A stretch of 53,056 nucleotides of DNA. Source: Sulfurimonas sp. Lineage in GTDB: Bacteria > Campylobacterota > Campylobacteria > Campylobacterales > Sulfurimonadaceae. A program made the translations under genes and the position numbers. Position 1 is the first letter of the stretch; the number at the start of each line of letters is the position of its first letter. Below are positions 16,928 to 25,500 of the stretch, in pieces. The notes under the pieces are model-generated. The model was not told the origin of the DNA. It did not search any database and saw nothing but the letters and a program-made list of their open reading frames with translations. The stretch spans positions 1-53,056 of the forward strand of contig JAQUFE010000013.1 in NCBI GenBank assembly GCA_028684815.1, read 5' to 3'.

Positions 16928-18009
16928 AAAAAACAATCCTTAAACTTCATCTTTACTTAGGTTTAGTAGCTTCCCTTATACTTATCATAGTAGCTATTAG
17001 TGGAGCATTATTGTCGTATGAAAAAGAGTTGTTGCGTATTTTTAATTCTGATAGTTTTTATGTGAAACCACAAGAAAAACTTCTACCTCTTGGAGAGATT
17101 ATAGAAAAATTTCAAGTACAAAAACTAAGAGCCAAAATCACATCAATCTCACTTGCTGGTGAATTAGATAGCTCCTATACTATACGAGTTGCTAGTAAAA
17201 CTAATAGAAAAGGGGATAGTCTTTATATAAATCCCTATACAGCAGAAATATTGCCTGAAGTAAATGGTGCAGAATTTTTTAAATTTATAGAAGATTTACA
17301 TAGACGTCTTACTTTTGGTGAAATAGGTAAGCAAATAGTTGGTGCATCTACAATTATACTTATTGTGCTTTTACTTAGTGGTATATATATGTATATGCCA
17401 AAAATGAAAAGAGGCTTTATAAACTCTCTCAAAGTAAACAAAAAAGCAAAAGGGATAGGATTTCTTTCTTCTTTACATAGTGCTATTGGGATATGGATAA
17501 TTCCTTTGTACCTCACGGTTTCTCTTACTGGACTTTATTGGTCTTATACATGGTATAGAGGTGCACTTTTTACCCTTACTGGAGTAGAGAAACCTCAACG
17601 CTCTTTCAAAAAAGGTGAGCAAAAAAGGTTGTCTATTGAACCAAAAGAAGTAGAAAATGTGTTTGAAAAATTTCATCACGAGATTAAAGAGTATCAATAT
17701 CTTATGATGTTTATGCCACACAATACAAAAGAATATAGATTTTCTTATGTAGATAAAAATCCCTCACATGTATATGCAAGAAACTCTTTAACTATAGATG
17801 CTTCGTCGATGAATATAACACAGCATGAGAGATATGATGATAAAACTGTAGGTGGTAAATTTATGGCAAGTATGTTGGCACTACATTCTGGTGAATATTT
17901 TGGCTTTGTGGGTCAGTTTCTTATGTTTTTAGCTTCACTAGCTATGCCGCTTTTTGGTATAACAGGGTTGATGCTTTATCTGAAAAAAAAAGAGAAAAAA
18001 GTAAGGTAA
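16921..18009 (+). CDS. PepSY-associated TM protein, putative ferric-siderophore reductase
   Basis: 362-residue inner-membrane protein of the PepSY_TM family. Four helical regions: residues about 8-35 ('LHLYLGLVASLILIIVAISG'), 135-157 ('IVGASTIILIVLLLSGIYMY'), 185-215 and 328-355. Histidines sit at the helix ends in the family pattern: H10 (LHLYLG), H127 (LHRRL), H186 (LHSAIG) and H322 (LHSGEY), suited to b-heme ligation across the membrane. Relatives such as FpvG, FoxB and PiuB take part in reductive iron release from siderophores in the periplasm. It follows the TonB receptor and precedes macA by one base. The start has no Shine-Dalgarno and overlaps the mini-ORF. Function is inferred from family and neighbours. 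Confidence 0.8.
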   Translation: MLKKTILKLHLYLGLVASLILIIVAISGALLSYEKELLRIFNSDSFYVKPQEKLLPLGEIIEKFQVQKLRAKITSISLAGELDSSYTIRVASKTNRKGDSLYINPYTAEILPEVNGAEFFKFIEDLHRRLTFGEIGKQIVGASTIILIVLLLSGIYMYMPKMKRGFINSLKVNKKAKGIGFLSSLHSAIGIWIIPLYLTVSLTGLYWSYTWYRGALFTLTGVEKPQRSFKKGEQKRLSIEPKEVENVFEKFHHEIKEYQYLMMFMPHNTKEYRFSYVDKNPSHVYARNSLTIDASSMNITQHERYDDKTVGGKFMASMLALHSGEYFGFVGQFLMFLASLAMPLFGITGLMLYLKKKEKKVR

Positions 18010-18010
18010 T

Positions 18011-19144
18011 ATGAAAAAATGGTTTCTTTTTGGTGTTTTAATTGCATTTATAAGTGCTGGGGTTTGGGGATATTTTGAGTTTTTTGATAAAAATGAAAAT
18101 GGCAAAGAGTTCCAAAGTGTTACCGTTGTTCGTGGTGCTATAGAAAACATAGTCACAGCCACTGGAAAACTCGCGCCAAGAGATTATGTTGATGTTGGTG
18201 CACAAGTATCGGGGCAACTTAAAAAACTTCATGTTGAAATAGGTGATAAAGTTGTTGTAGGGCAACTTTTAGCTGAAATAGATGTGACACTTTTTATGGC
18301 AAAAGTGGATCAACAACGCGCTCAACTGAAATATCAACAAGCCTCTTTAAAAGAAAAAGAAGCACGACTAGAACTTGCTAAAATCTTTTATGAAAGAGAA
18401 GATAATCTCTACAAAAATAATGCTACAAGTTTAGAAAAATTTCAAAATACTTTGTTAGAATTTAAAACTGCTAAAGCACAAGTAAAAATGGTTCAAGCAC
18501 AAGTAGAGCAGATAGAATCTTCACTTCGAGCAGAAGAAGCAAATCTTGAATTTACAAGAATTTACGCTCCAATGGATGGTACTGTAGTAAACCTAAGTGC
18601 CAAACAGGGACAAACACTTAATGCAAACCAGCAAGCACCAACCATTTTACAAATTGCAGACTTAACTATCATGACACTAAAAGCAGAAGTTTCAGAATCA
18701 GATGTGATGCGACTTCGACCTCAGATGGAAGTCTATTTTAAAACACTCGGACGAGATAAAAGATGGTACTCTAAACTTGATAAGATAGAACCAACTCCAA
18801 CTTTGACAAACAATGTCGTGTTGTATAACGCTCTTTTTGATATAGAAAATACAGAAAAAGAACTTATGACTTCTATGACTGCGCAAGTATTTTTTATAGC
18901 GCAAAGTTCACGAGACACACTTTTAGTGCCACTGACCTGTATCATTGCATCTAAAAACAAAAAATATGCAAAAGTAGAGGTTTTAAACGACCAAAACCAG
19001 CCTGAAGAAGTAGAGGTGGAATTAGGAATCTCAAACCGTGTTTTAGTAGAGATAAAAAGTGGACTAAACGAAAACCAAGAAGTGATAATCCAGAAAAAAA
19101 CTACACATAAAAATAAAAAAACCTCTCAATCTAGGAAAATATAG
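18011..19144 (+). CDS. macA: MacA-like periplasmic adaptor
   Basis: 377-residue membrane fusion protein linking an ABC exporter to an outer-membrane channel. One N-terminal anchor helix ([20 protein letters not shown]), a barrel-sandwich/lipoyl half '[19 protein letters not shown]', a coiled-coil hairpin rich in Lys/Glu/Ala (residues about 95-180) and the second lipoyl half '[20 protein letters not shown]', the MacA order. One base separates it from the PepSY gene and its stop overlaps the macB GTG. In E. coli MacA partners MacB for macrolides and enterotoxin; PvdR, a close relative, recycles pyoverdine. Context here points to a siderophore or other metallophore. Confidence 0.87.
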   Translation: MKKWFLFGVLIAFISAGVWGYFEFFDKNENGKEFQSVTVVRGAIENIVTATGKLAPRDYVDVGAQVSGQLKKLHVEIGDKVVVGQLLAEIDVTLFMAKVDQQRAQLKYQQASLKEKEARLELAKIFYEREDNLYKNNATSLEKFQNTLLEFKTAKAQVKMVQAQVEQIESSLRAEEANLEFTRIYAPMDGTVVNLSAKQGQTLNANQQAPTILQIADLTIMTLKAEVSESDVMRLRPQMEVYFKTLGRDKRWYSKLDKIEPTPTLTNNVVLYNALFDIENTEKELMTSMTAQVFFIAQSSRDTLLVPLTCIIASKNKKYAKVEVLNDQNQPEEVEVELGISNRVLVEIKSGLNENQEVIIQKKTTHKNKKTSQSRKI

Positions 19145-21093
19145 TGTATGCAAAGGTATTCAATCCACTAAAAGACCCTATTATTTCTTTACAAGGAATC
19201 GGTAGGGTTTTTAAAAACAGTACTCTTGAATCTAGAGTTTTAGATGGTATTGACCTTGATATTTATTCTGGAGAATTTGTTGCTATTGTAGGAAGTTCTG
19301 GTTCTGGAAAATCAACTCTTATGAATATCATGGGATGCCTAGATAAGCCATCAGAAGGAAAATACACCTTTGCAGGTAACTATATTGAGGAGTTTGATAA
19401 ATCTCAATTAGCAAAACTTAGACGAGAAGCATTTGGATTTGTGTTTCAAAACTATAATCTAATACACGCACAAAATGCAATGGAAAATGTTGCTTTACCC
19501 GCAGTTTATGCGGGAATATCCAAAGATGAACGAGACATAAGGGCAGAAAAACTTCTTACGAGTCTAGGAATAGCACATAGACTACATTACCGCCCTTCAC
19601 AACTTTCAGGTGGACAACAACAGCGTGTTTGTATTGCCAGGGCACTAATGAATGGTGGTCAAGTTCTTTTTGCAGATGAGCCAACAGGTGCACTTGATAG
19701 TAAAAGTGGTGAAGAGGTAATAGAACTTTTAAATGAACTCTCAAAAAAAGGGCATACGATTGTCCTCATTACTCATGATAGTGAAGTTGCAAAACATGCA
19801 CATAGGATTATTGAGATAAAAGATGGCAAGATTGTAAGGAATGAGAAACCAACAATTCCAACATCTGTTATAGAGATAAAAAAAGTCGAGTCAAAAACCT
19901 CCTTTATCAGTGAGATGCTAGAATCAACTATCGCAGCATACCACTCTTTGCGTATGAATCTTTTTCGCACTATCCTTACACTTCTAGGGATTATGATAGG
20001 TGTCGCTTCTGTTATTGCAATGCTCGCTATTGGTGATGGAGCAAAATACAGCGTGATGGATCGCATCAGTGCTATGGGGACAAATTTACTTATCATCAGA
20101 CCTGGGATGCCAAACACAAGAGGACGCTCTGATATTTCTACTCTTGTGCCAGAAGATTTGCCACCACTTGCTCAAATTGACAATGTAATTGCGGCAGTTG
20201 CAGAAACAAGAACTAGCGTTACAGCTCGCCATGCAAATAATGACCAACTTACTATGCTAAATGCTACAGGTGCTGATTTTATAATAGTGCGTGATTGGAG
20301 TGTTGAGAGGGGAGTCTTTTTCACACAAGAAGATGATGAAAATATTGCAAAAGTTGCGGTGATTGGAAAAACACTTGAAGATGCTCTATTTAATGATGAA
20401 GAGTCTTTGGGAGAGTATATTATCATCAACAACATTATGTTTCAAGTGATTGGTGTGATGAGCGAAAAAGGTGCTTCTGCTTTTGGAGAAGATCAAGATA
20501 ATGTTATTTTTGTTCCATATTCTACTGGTAGTTTGCATATCATAGGAGAAAGAATTTTAAGAAATGCAACAGTAGCATTAGAAGATTTAGAAAAAATACA
20601 AGAGAGTGAAGCGGCAATTCGTGAGGTTTTGTTGCAGCGTCACGGAATAGAAGATTTTAAAGTTAGAAATATGGCTTCACTTATACAAGATGCAGCACAA
20701 ACTCAAAACACACTTACAATCCTTTTAGGCTCTATCGCCGCTATATCTTTGCTTGTTGGTGGGATTGGAGTGATGAATATTATGCTTGTAAGTGTTACAG
20801 AGCGTACAAAAGAGATAGGTGTGCGTGTGGCAATTGGAGCGCGTCAAAATGATATCTTGATACAATTTTTGATTGAGGCTTTGGTCGTTTCAGCACTTGG
20901 TGGTGCAATAGGAGTATTTTTGGGTCTTGGAGTGAGTTATATTGTAGGAAGTTTTGGAATGCCTGTTCACTACTCACTTATGCCTGTGATATTTGCTTTT
21001 GCTTCTTCCTTTTTAACAGGGTTACTTTTTGGATATTTACCAGCTAAAAAAGCTGCAAATCTAGATCCAGTCGTAGCTCTTATGTCGGAGTAA
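19144..21093 (+). CDS. macB: MacB-like ABC exporter
   Basis: 649 residues: an N-terminal ATPase and C-terminal four-helix permease. Walker [10 protein letters not shown] near residue 52, Q-loop 'FVFQNYNL', signature LSGGQQQR near 156, Walker B '[12 protein letters not shown]' near 175 and H-loop 'ITHDSE'. The membrane part begins near 275 ('[24 protein letters not shown]'-type helix), has a large periplasmic domain and closes with three helices including '[21 protein letters not shown]', the MacB/FtsX signature. Start is GTG 19144, overlapping the macA stop by one base. MacB drives periplasmic substrates through the MacA-TolC channel rather than moving them across the inner membrane, which suits recycling of a periplasmic siderophore. 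Confidence 0.9.
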   Translation: MYAKVFNPLKDPIISLQGIGRVFKNSTLESRVLDGIDLDIYSGEFVAIVGSSGSGKSTLMNIMGCLDKPSEGKYTFAGNYIEEFDKSQLAKLRREAFGFVFQNYNLIHAQNAMENVALPAVYAGISKDERDIRAEKLLTSLGIAHRLHYRPSQLSGGQQQRVCIARALMNGGQVLFADEPTGALDSKSGEEVIELLNELSKKGHTIVLITHDSEVAKHAHRIIEIKDGKIVRNEKPTIPTSVIEIKKVESKTSFISEMLESTIAAYHSLRMNLFRTILTLLGIMIGVASVIAMLAIGDGAKYSVMDRISAMGTNLLIIRPGMPNTRGRSDISTLVPEDLPPLAQIDNVIAAVAETRTSVTARHANNDQLTMLNATGADFIIVRDWSVERGVFFTQEDDENIAKVAVIGKTLEDALFNDEESLGEYIIINNIMFQVIGVMSEKGASAFGEDQDNVIFVPYSTGSLHIIGERILRNATVALEDLEKIQESEAAIREVLLQRHGIEDFKVRNMASLIQDAAQTQNTLTILLGSIAAISLLVGGIGVMNIMLVSVTERTKEIGVRVAIGARQNDILIQFLIEALVVSALGGAIGVFLGLGVSYIVGSFGMPVHYSLMPVIFAFASSFLTGLLFGYLPAKKAANLDPVVALMSE

Positions 21094-21098
21094 TAAAG

Positions 21099-22472
21099 AT
21101 GAAAATAATAATAACAACTTTTACAACTATTCTTTTGATATTTAATGGATGTTCTACCATAGAACCTGATTTAAATCTTGATATAAATATATCTAAAAGT
21201 TACTCAATGACCAATGAATCGAGTAAGGTTTTAGCAGATAAATGGTGGAAGAATTTTGGCTCAAATGAGCTTAATATATTAGTAGAGAGAGCATTGAAAA
21301 ACAATCCTGATATATTGATATCTTATGAGAAAATAGAACAAGCAAAGATAGCTTTAGCATCCGCAGGTGCGGACTATATGCCATCAGTTGATTTTAATAC
21401 AAACACCTCTGCAAATACAATAAAAAAGAATAGTGCTTCAAAAACTAATTCACAAAGTACTTCAGCCTCTATCGGAATAAGTTATGAGATAGATGTTTGG
21501 GATAAAGTGGGTGCTAACATTCGTGCTTCAAAAGCCCTTACAGATATGAGTGTTTATGATTATGAGGCGGTGCGATTGAGTCTTATATCTAGTGTAGTGG
21601 AATCTTATATAATGGTTTTATCTGCAAAAGAAAAATTATCTGTAGCAAAACAACACTTAAATATTATGAAAGATATTTTAAAGATACTAGAAAGAAAACG
21701 CTCTTTAGGAGTTTTGGATGATTTAGAGATAATTTCTCAAAGAGCAGTGATTCTTTTGCAAAAAAATAGTGTCAATAATTATAAAAACAAATATCAAAAT
21801 GCAAAATATGCTCTTGATTTACTCATAGCAGAACCCATAGATAGTTATGAAATGCCCTTAGAAAATATTTATGAACTCTCTCTTGCAGAAGTCAGCGTAG
21901 GACTTGCCTCAGAGCTTTTATTGCGTCGTCCTGATATAGCATCAAAAAAAGCGGCTGTAGCTTCAAACAAAGCACTTATACAAGTTGCAGATGCGACACG
22001 CTATCCTAGTTTTTCACTCAACGCCTCAGGAGGACTTGCGAGTGATAATCTTTTAAATCTTTCAAGCCCCACAAGTTCTTTGGGCATAGGACTTGTAATA
22101 CAATATAATATATTTGATAGAGGACGACTAAAAAATAAAGTTCTAATAGAAGAATCAAAAGCAAAAGCTGCTTTGCAAAGTTACCGTAAAGTTGTTTTAC
22201 AAGCATTTAGTGAAGTAGAAGTTGCTCTAAATAATCTTTATTACGCTAAGGAAGAAGGTAAAATCACAGAAGCATTATTGGAGGAGTATTTACTAAAGAT
22301 GAATCTCGTTGATAAAAGATATAAATATGGTGCGGATGATTTTGAAACATTTTTAGAAGCACAAAAATCATACATCTCTACAAAACAGCAAATCATAAGC
22401 TCATTAGAAACAAAGCTAAATGCACTTGTAACACTCCATAAAGCACTCGGTGGTGGATTTAAGACAGATTAA
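21099..22472 (+). CDS. TolC/NodT-family outer-membrane efflux lipoprotein
   Basis: 457-residue outer-membrane factor completing the MacAB pump. Lipoprotein signal with Cys18 in 'ILLIFNGCSTIEPD', the conserved 'LADKWWKNFGSNELNILVERAL' region near residue 45-70, two OEP repeats of long helices with short barrel strands ('IGISYEIDVWDKVG' and 'IGLVIQYNIFDRGR'). These are standard for NodT/OprM-type channels. It starts five bases after macB, so receptor-reductase-pump genes form a tight run. Analogous to OpmQ in the PvdRT-OpmQ recycling pump. A stem-loop follows the stop. Confidence 0.88.
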   Translation: MKIIITTFTTILLIFNGCSTIEPDLNLDINISKSYSMTNESSKVLADKWWKNFGSNELNILVERALKNNPDILISYEKIEQAKIALASAGADYMPSVDFNTNTSANTIKKNSASKTNSQSTSASIGISYEIDVWDKVGANIRASKALTDMSVYDYEAVRLSLISSVVESYIMVLSAKEKLSVAKQHLNIMKDILKILERKRSLGVLDDLEIISQRAVILLQKNSVNNYKNKYQNAKYALDLLIAEPIDSYEMPLENIYELSLAEVSVGLASELLLRRPDIASKKAAVASNKALIQVADATRYPSFSLNASGGLASDNLLNLSSPTSSLGIGLVIQYNIFDRGRLKNKVLIEESKAKAALQSYRKVVLQAFSEVEVALNNLYYAKEEGKITEALLEEYLLKMNLVDKRYKYGADDFETFLEAQKSYISTKQQIISSLETKLNALVTLHKALGGGFKTD

Positions 22473-22473
22473 T

Positions 22474-22508
22474 AAGAGTAATTATAAAGCACTTATAAAA
22501 TAGCTCTT
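22474..22508. terminator. terminator between the island and the convergent DUF2249-like gene
   Basis: Nested stem: AAGAG (22474-22478) with CTCTT (22504-22508) outside and TTATAA (22482-22487) with TTATAA (22493-22498) inside. It lies right after the pump gene stop and before the convergent gene, so it can act on both strands. Confidence 0.4.
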
Positions 22509-22518
22509 CAAAATATTT

Positions 22519-22812
22519 TTAAGTTAAGTTTTCTTTATAAAAAGTTATCTCAAAAGTTCCATCTTCACGCTCTAATACATCGTGGAGAATAGTTATTGGA
22601 ATCCTCTCATATAGAGGAAATGGTTCGTGAAAGTAGATGCCAACAAGTCTGTGAGAAGTTGACTCTAAAAGACTTAGTCCTCTGATAGTGTTTACCATAG
22701 GCTCAGGCGGAGTGCATCCTGAAGCATCAAACTCATAATATACTAAACCATCTTTTTCATAAGTGTAAAAAGGGAGTGTAGTTCCCTCTACTTCAACTAG
22801 CTTTTTGTTCAA
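22519..22812 (-). CDS. DUF2249-like small protein (right island boundary)
   Basis: 97-residue protein. The core 'DASGCTPPEPMVNTIRGL', then 'LLESTSHRLVGIYFHEPFPLYERI' in pieces, and a closing strand 'DGTFEITFYKEN' follow the DUF2249 pattern (D-x-R-x-L-P-P-P-E-P... D-H-E-P-x-P-L-Y). DUF2249 genes are often found near nitrogen-oxide respiration or hemerythrin genes, but the function is unknown. Its start overlaps the upstream 136-codon frame by 20 bases, so the two are co-translated. Its last 31 codons are duplicated in diverged form at 13992-14084 on the far side of the iron island, the arrangement left when DNA integrates at a gene's 3' end. Confidence 0.7.
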   Translation of the reverse strand: MNKKLVEVEGTTLPFYTYEKDGLVYYEFDASGCTPPEPMVNTIRGLSLLESTSHRLVGIYFHEPFPLYERIPITILHDVLEREDGTFEITFYKENLT

Positions 22813-23149
22813 AATTTAGACCCTTTTTTTCTATATAAACATAACTGTTAAAACTCTCATCCCATTCAAAAAATTTTGAAACTTTTTCAAAGGCTTTGAG
22901 GACTATTGTATCTTGGCAATCGTAATTATAGATAGTAATAGGAGTATGGTAGTACCTGTTGTATGATTCTATAGGACGGAGCAGCATATCTTGCCACGAT
23001 ATTTCAATCTTTCCATCATAAGGCTCAAACGGAACTGTAGAGATTACTGTTTTGTTAGTCACTTTGCATTTAAAATGACAAACAACATAAAATCTATCAA
23101 TCTTTACAAACTCTAAGAGTGGAGTTATATTTTTATGCTCTATACACAT
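22793..23149 (-). CDS. conserved hypothetical protein coupled to the DUF2249-like gene
   Basis: 118 residues from ATG 23149 (MCIEHKNITPLLEFVKIDRF...), preceded by AGAGG about 11 bases upstream; a TTG 18 codons further up lacks a ribosome site. The sequence is beta-rich with 'VVCHFKCKVTNKTVISTVPFEPYDGKIEISW' in short blocks, two Cys in an H-x-K-C context and no signal peptide. I do not recognise the family. It overlaps the following DUF2249-like gene by 20 bases, so the two products probably act together. Upstream is the flagellar-type kinase gene on the same strand, 69 bases away. Confidence 0.6.
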   Translation of the reverse strand: MCIEHKNITPLLEFVKIDRFYVVCHFKCKVTNKTVISTVPFEPYDGKIEISWQDMLLRPIESYNRYYHTPITIYNYDCQDTIVLKAFEKVSKFFEWDESFNSYVYIEKKGLNFEQKAS

Positions 23150-23217
23150 GGTGTTAAAACCTCTAAAATCAAATGTATTAACTATATAGATCGACAAAAG
23201 CAATAATTATTCCACTA

Positions 23218-24210
23218 CTACAGAGCTAGCCTTATCTCAAATAACTTTTTATCTCTATCCATCAGTTCAACACTTCCACCATGAGCCTCAGCTATCTCTC
23301 TACTTAGAACTAGCCCCAAACCATTCCCTTTTAACTTTGTGCTTTTAAAAGCTTCAAAGAGTTCGGCCCTGTTTTCTACTTCAACACCACTATCATAGAT
23401 GCTAAACTTATGATAATTCTCATCTCTCTCATAAGATATCTCTACAACTCCTTCATCACTATCATCTGCTTCTATGGCATCTATGGCATTTGCCACAAAG
23501 TTTGAAAAGAGCATCTCTAGTAGATCTTTATCTGCATTTAGTTCAAAATCAACTTGAGGGAAGATGAAATTAATCTCTTTTGAATAACCATAATAGCCTA
23601 TGGACATATCTATAGAGTCCTTTAGTTCGCTCCACAAAAATTTCCTTCTATTTATCTCTATACCTTTAGAAAACATCAAGGTAGCTTTTATGATTCTATC
23701 TATGCGGTAGACTGATTTTTGTATCTCTTCTACTATGGGGACATTTTCAGGCATCACTCTTTTTTTTAGAGTTGAGCTTAAAAGTGAAATGGAGCCTATA
23801 GGATTTCGTATCTCATGAGATAAGTGTGCAGCCATCTGCCCCATTGTAGCTAGATTTTCTTTTCTTTTTTGCTCTGTGATATCAGTCGCACTTATCATAG
23901 TTTTATCTTTATAACTTGAACTCTTTATAAGATAAAACCTTGAGTTAAACGCTACTTCATAGTCATCGCTTTTAAGCTTTATAAGTCTTAGAAGTTCCAA
24001 AAGTTCCCTAGCTTTTGAGTTTTGTAAAAAAACACTATGGTCATCATTTATAATCCAAATAGCGTTTGGTAAAAACTCAACGACTCTCTCTATAGTGTTT
24101 TGTAGATGCGTATAAGATGCCTTTAGCTCATTAAACTCGCCCTCAACCTTATAAGTCTGCTCTATTAAAAGATTTAACTCCTCTGGAGTTATCATATCTT
24201 TAGATGGCAT
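23218..24210 (-). CDS. flgS: FlgS-like sensor histidine kinase
   Basis: 330-residue soluble kinase with no membrane helix. N-terminal coiled coil (residues about 10-45), a small PAS-like segment ('LPNAIWIINDDHSVFLQNSKA'), the phosphoacceptor H132 in 'AHLSHEIRNPIGSISLL' and an ATPase domain with N-box 'FVANAIDAIEAD', 'IYDSG' and 'KGNGLGLVLSREIAEAHGG'. The size, cytoplasmic location and the H-box closely match FlgS, which with FlgR activates sigma-54-dependent flagellar genes in Campylobacter and Helicobacter. No flgR or flagellar gene lies in the window, as is common for flgS in this group. It starts two bases after the aminopeptidase stop. Confidence 0.78.
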   Translation of the reverse strand: MPSKDMITPEELNLLIEQTYKVEGEFNELKASYTHLQNTIERVVEFLPNAIWIINDDHSVFLQNSKARELLELLRLIKLKSDDYEVAFNSRFYLIKSSSYKDKTMISATDITEQKRKENLATMGQMAAHLSHEIRNPIGSISLLSSTLKKRVMPENVPIVEEIQKSVYRIDRIIKATLMFSKGIEINRRKFLWSELKDSIDMSIGYYGYSKEINFIFPQVDFELNADKDLLEMLFSNFVANAIDAIEADDSDEGVVEISYERDENYHKFSIYDSGVEVENRAELFEAFKSTKLKGNGLGLVLSREIAEAHGGSVELMDRDKKLFEIRLAL

Positions 24211-24212
24211 CT

Positions 24213-25472
24213 TTATTTGTACTCTAAAAGTATCTTATAAAGTGAGAGTGCATCATCACTTCCAGCTAACTCTCTTATGGAGTGCATAGCATAAGTTGGA
24301 AGCCCGATATCTAAAGTGTTAAGCCCTAATCTTGTAGCAGTTATGGGACCTATAGTTGAGCCACAGCCCATATCACTTCTTGCTACAAAGTACTGTGTAG
24401 GCTCATTTAGTCTTGAAGCTACACTTTTAAACTTAGAGATGCTAGTAGAGCTTGAAGCGTATCTCTGGTTTGTATTTACCTTTATAACCACGCCTTTGTT
24501 TATCTTTGGAGCGTGGTTTTGGTCATGTTTATCTGGATAGTTCGGATGGATAGCATGTGCATTATCACAAGAAATCATAATGGAGCCTCTTATCATCTGT
24601 AAAAATTCCTCATAATCACAGAACACTCTTCTTAGCGTATCTTCTAAAAATGAGCCTGCCGCACCAGAGAGAGATGCACTTCCAACCTCTTCATGGTCAC
24701 TTGCAATAAAAAGCATAGCTCTATCATCTTCAATGCTGCAGATGCTAAGCATCCCAACATAACAACTTAGAAGGTTATCAAGTCTAGCACTAGAGATAAA
24801 GTCATCATTTAGCCCTACAAAAGAGGCTTTTTGAACATCATATAGACTAAGCTCAGTAGCTAATATCTCTTTTACATCAACGATGCCAATATTTGAGAGT
24901 TGCCATTTTAAAAACTCATCATATTCAAAATCATCTGAAGTAGTAAGTACTGGCGAAGTGTGAGTCTGCTTGTTGATGGTTCTATCTTTATTTGCAAACT
25001 CATCGAGATGAATAGCAAGAGATGGAATGACAGCTAGAGCCTTTTTTGCATCTATAAGTGCATCTTTTATCTCGCCATTTGCATTAAGGTAAGAGATGCG
25101 CCCTGCAATTGAAAGGTCTCTATCAAACCAAGGATTCAGAAGTATCCCACCATAAGGCTCAACCATAAGCTTTACAGTTCCATGAGCTTTTACAACGGGA
25201 TTTGGCTTTAATCTAAAGTTTGGCGAGTCAGTATGAGCACCAAGCATAGTGTAGTTTTTCTCACCCTTTGGGTAAGTAAAAGCGATAACAGATGAGTCAT
25301 TTCGTGTAACAAAGTACTTCCCACCCTCTTTTAAATCCCACTTCAAGCTCTCATCAAGCTCCTTAAATCCAGCATTAAGAAACATAGCAGCCATGTTTTG
25401 TGTAGCATGAAAAGGCGTAGGAGATGCATCTAAAAATCCAAGTAAACCTTCATTAAAATCTTTTTTATCCAT
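24213..25472 (-). CDS. M18 family aminopeptidase
   Basis: 419-residue cytosolic zinc aminopeptidase (M18, ApeB/aspartyl aminopeptidase type). Metal and catalytic motifs are in family order: 'GAHTDSPNFRLKPNP', 'SARLDNLLSCY', 'ASDHEEVGS' and 'SCDNAHAIHPNYPDKHD', with a late His in 'PTYAMHSIREL'. It releases N-terminal residues from peptides. ATG 25472 (MDKKDFNEG) was chosen because GGAG at 25478-25481 lies five bases ahead; longer in-frame starts would run into the dnaE gene. It follows dnaE by about 28 bases and is probably co-transcribed with it and flgS. Confidence 0.87.
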   Translation of the reverse strand: MDKKDFNEGLLGFLDASPTPFHATQNMAAMFLNAGFKELDESLKWDLKEGGKYFVTRNDSSVIAFTYPKGEKNYTMLGAHTDSPNFRLKPNPVVKAHGTVKLMVEPYGGILLNPWFDRDLSIAGRISYLNANGEIKDALIDAKKALAVIPSLAIHLDEFANKDRTINKQTHTSPVLTTSDDFEYDEFLKWQLSNIGIVDVKEILATELSLYDVQKASFVGLNDDFISSARLDNLLSCYVGMLSICSIEDDRAMLFIASDHEEVGSASLSGAAGSFLEDTLRRVFCDYEEFLQMIRGSIMISCDNAHAIHPNYPDKHDQNHAPKINKGVVIKVNTNQRYASSSTSISKFKSVASRLNEPTQYFVARSDMGCGSTIGPITATRLGLNTLDIGLPTYAMHSIRELAGSDDALSLYKILLEYK

Positions 25473-25500
25473 CATTTCTCCATTTGTCATAAAATTTTTT

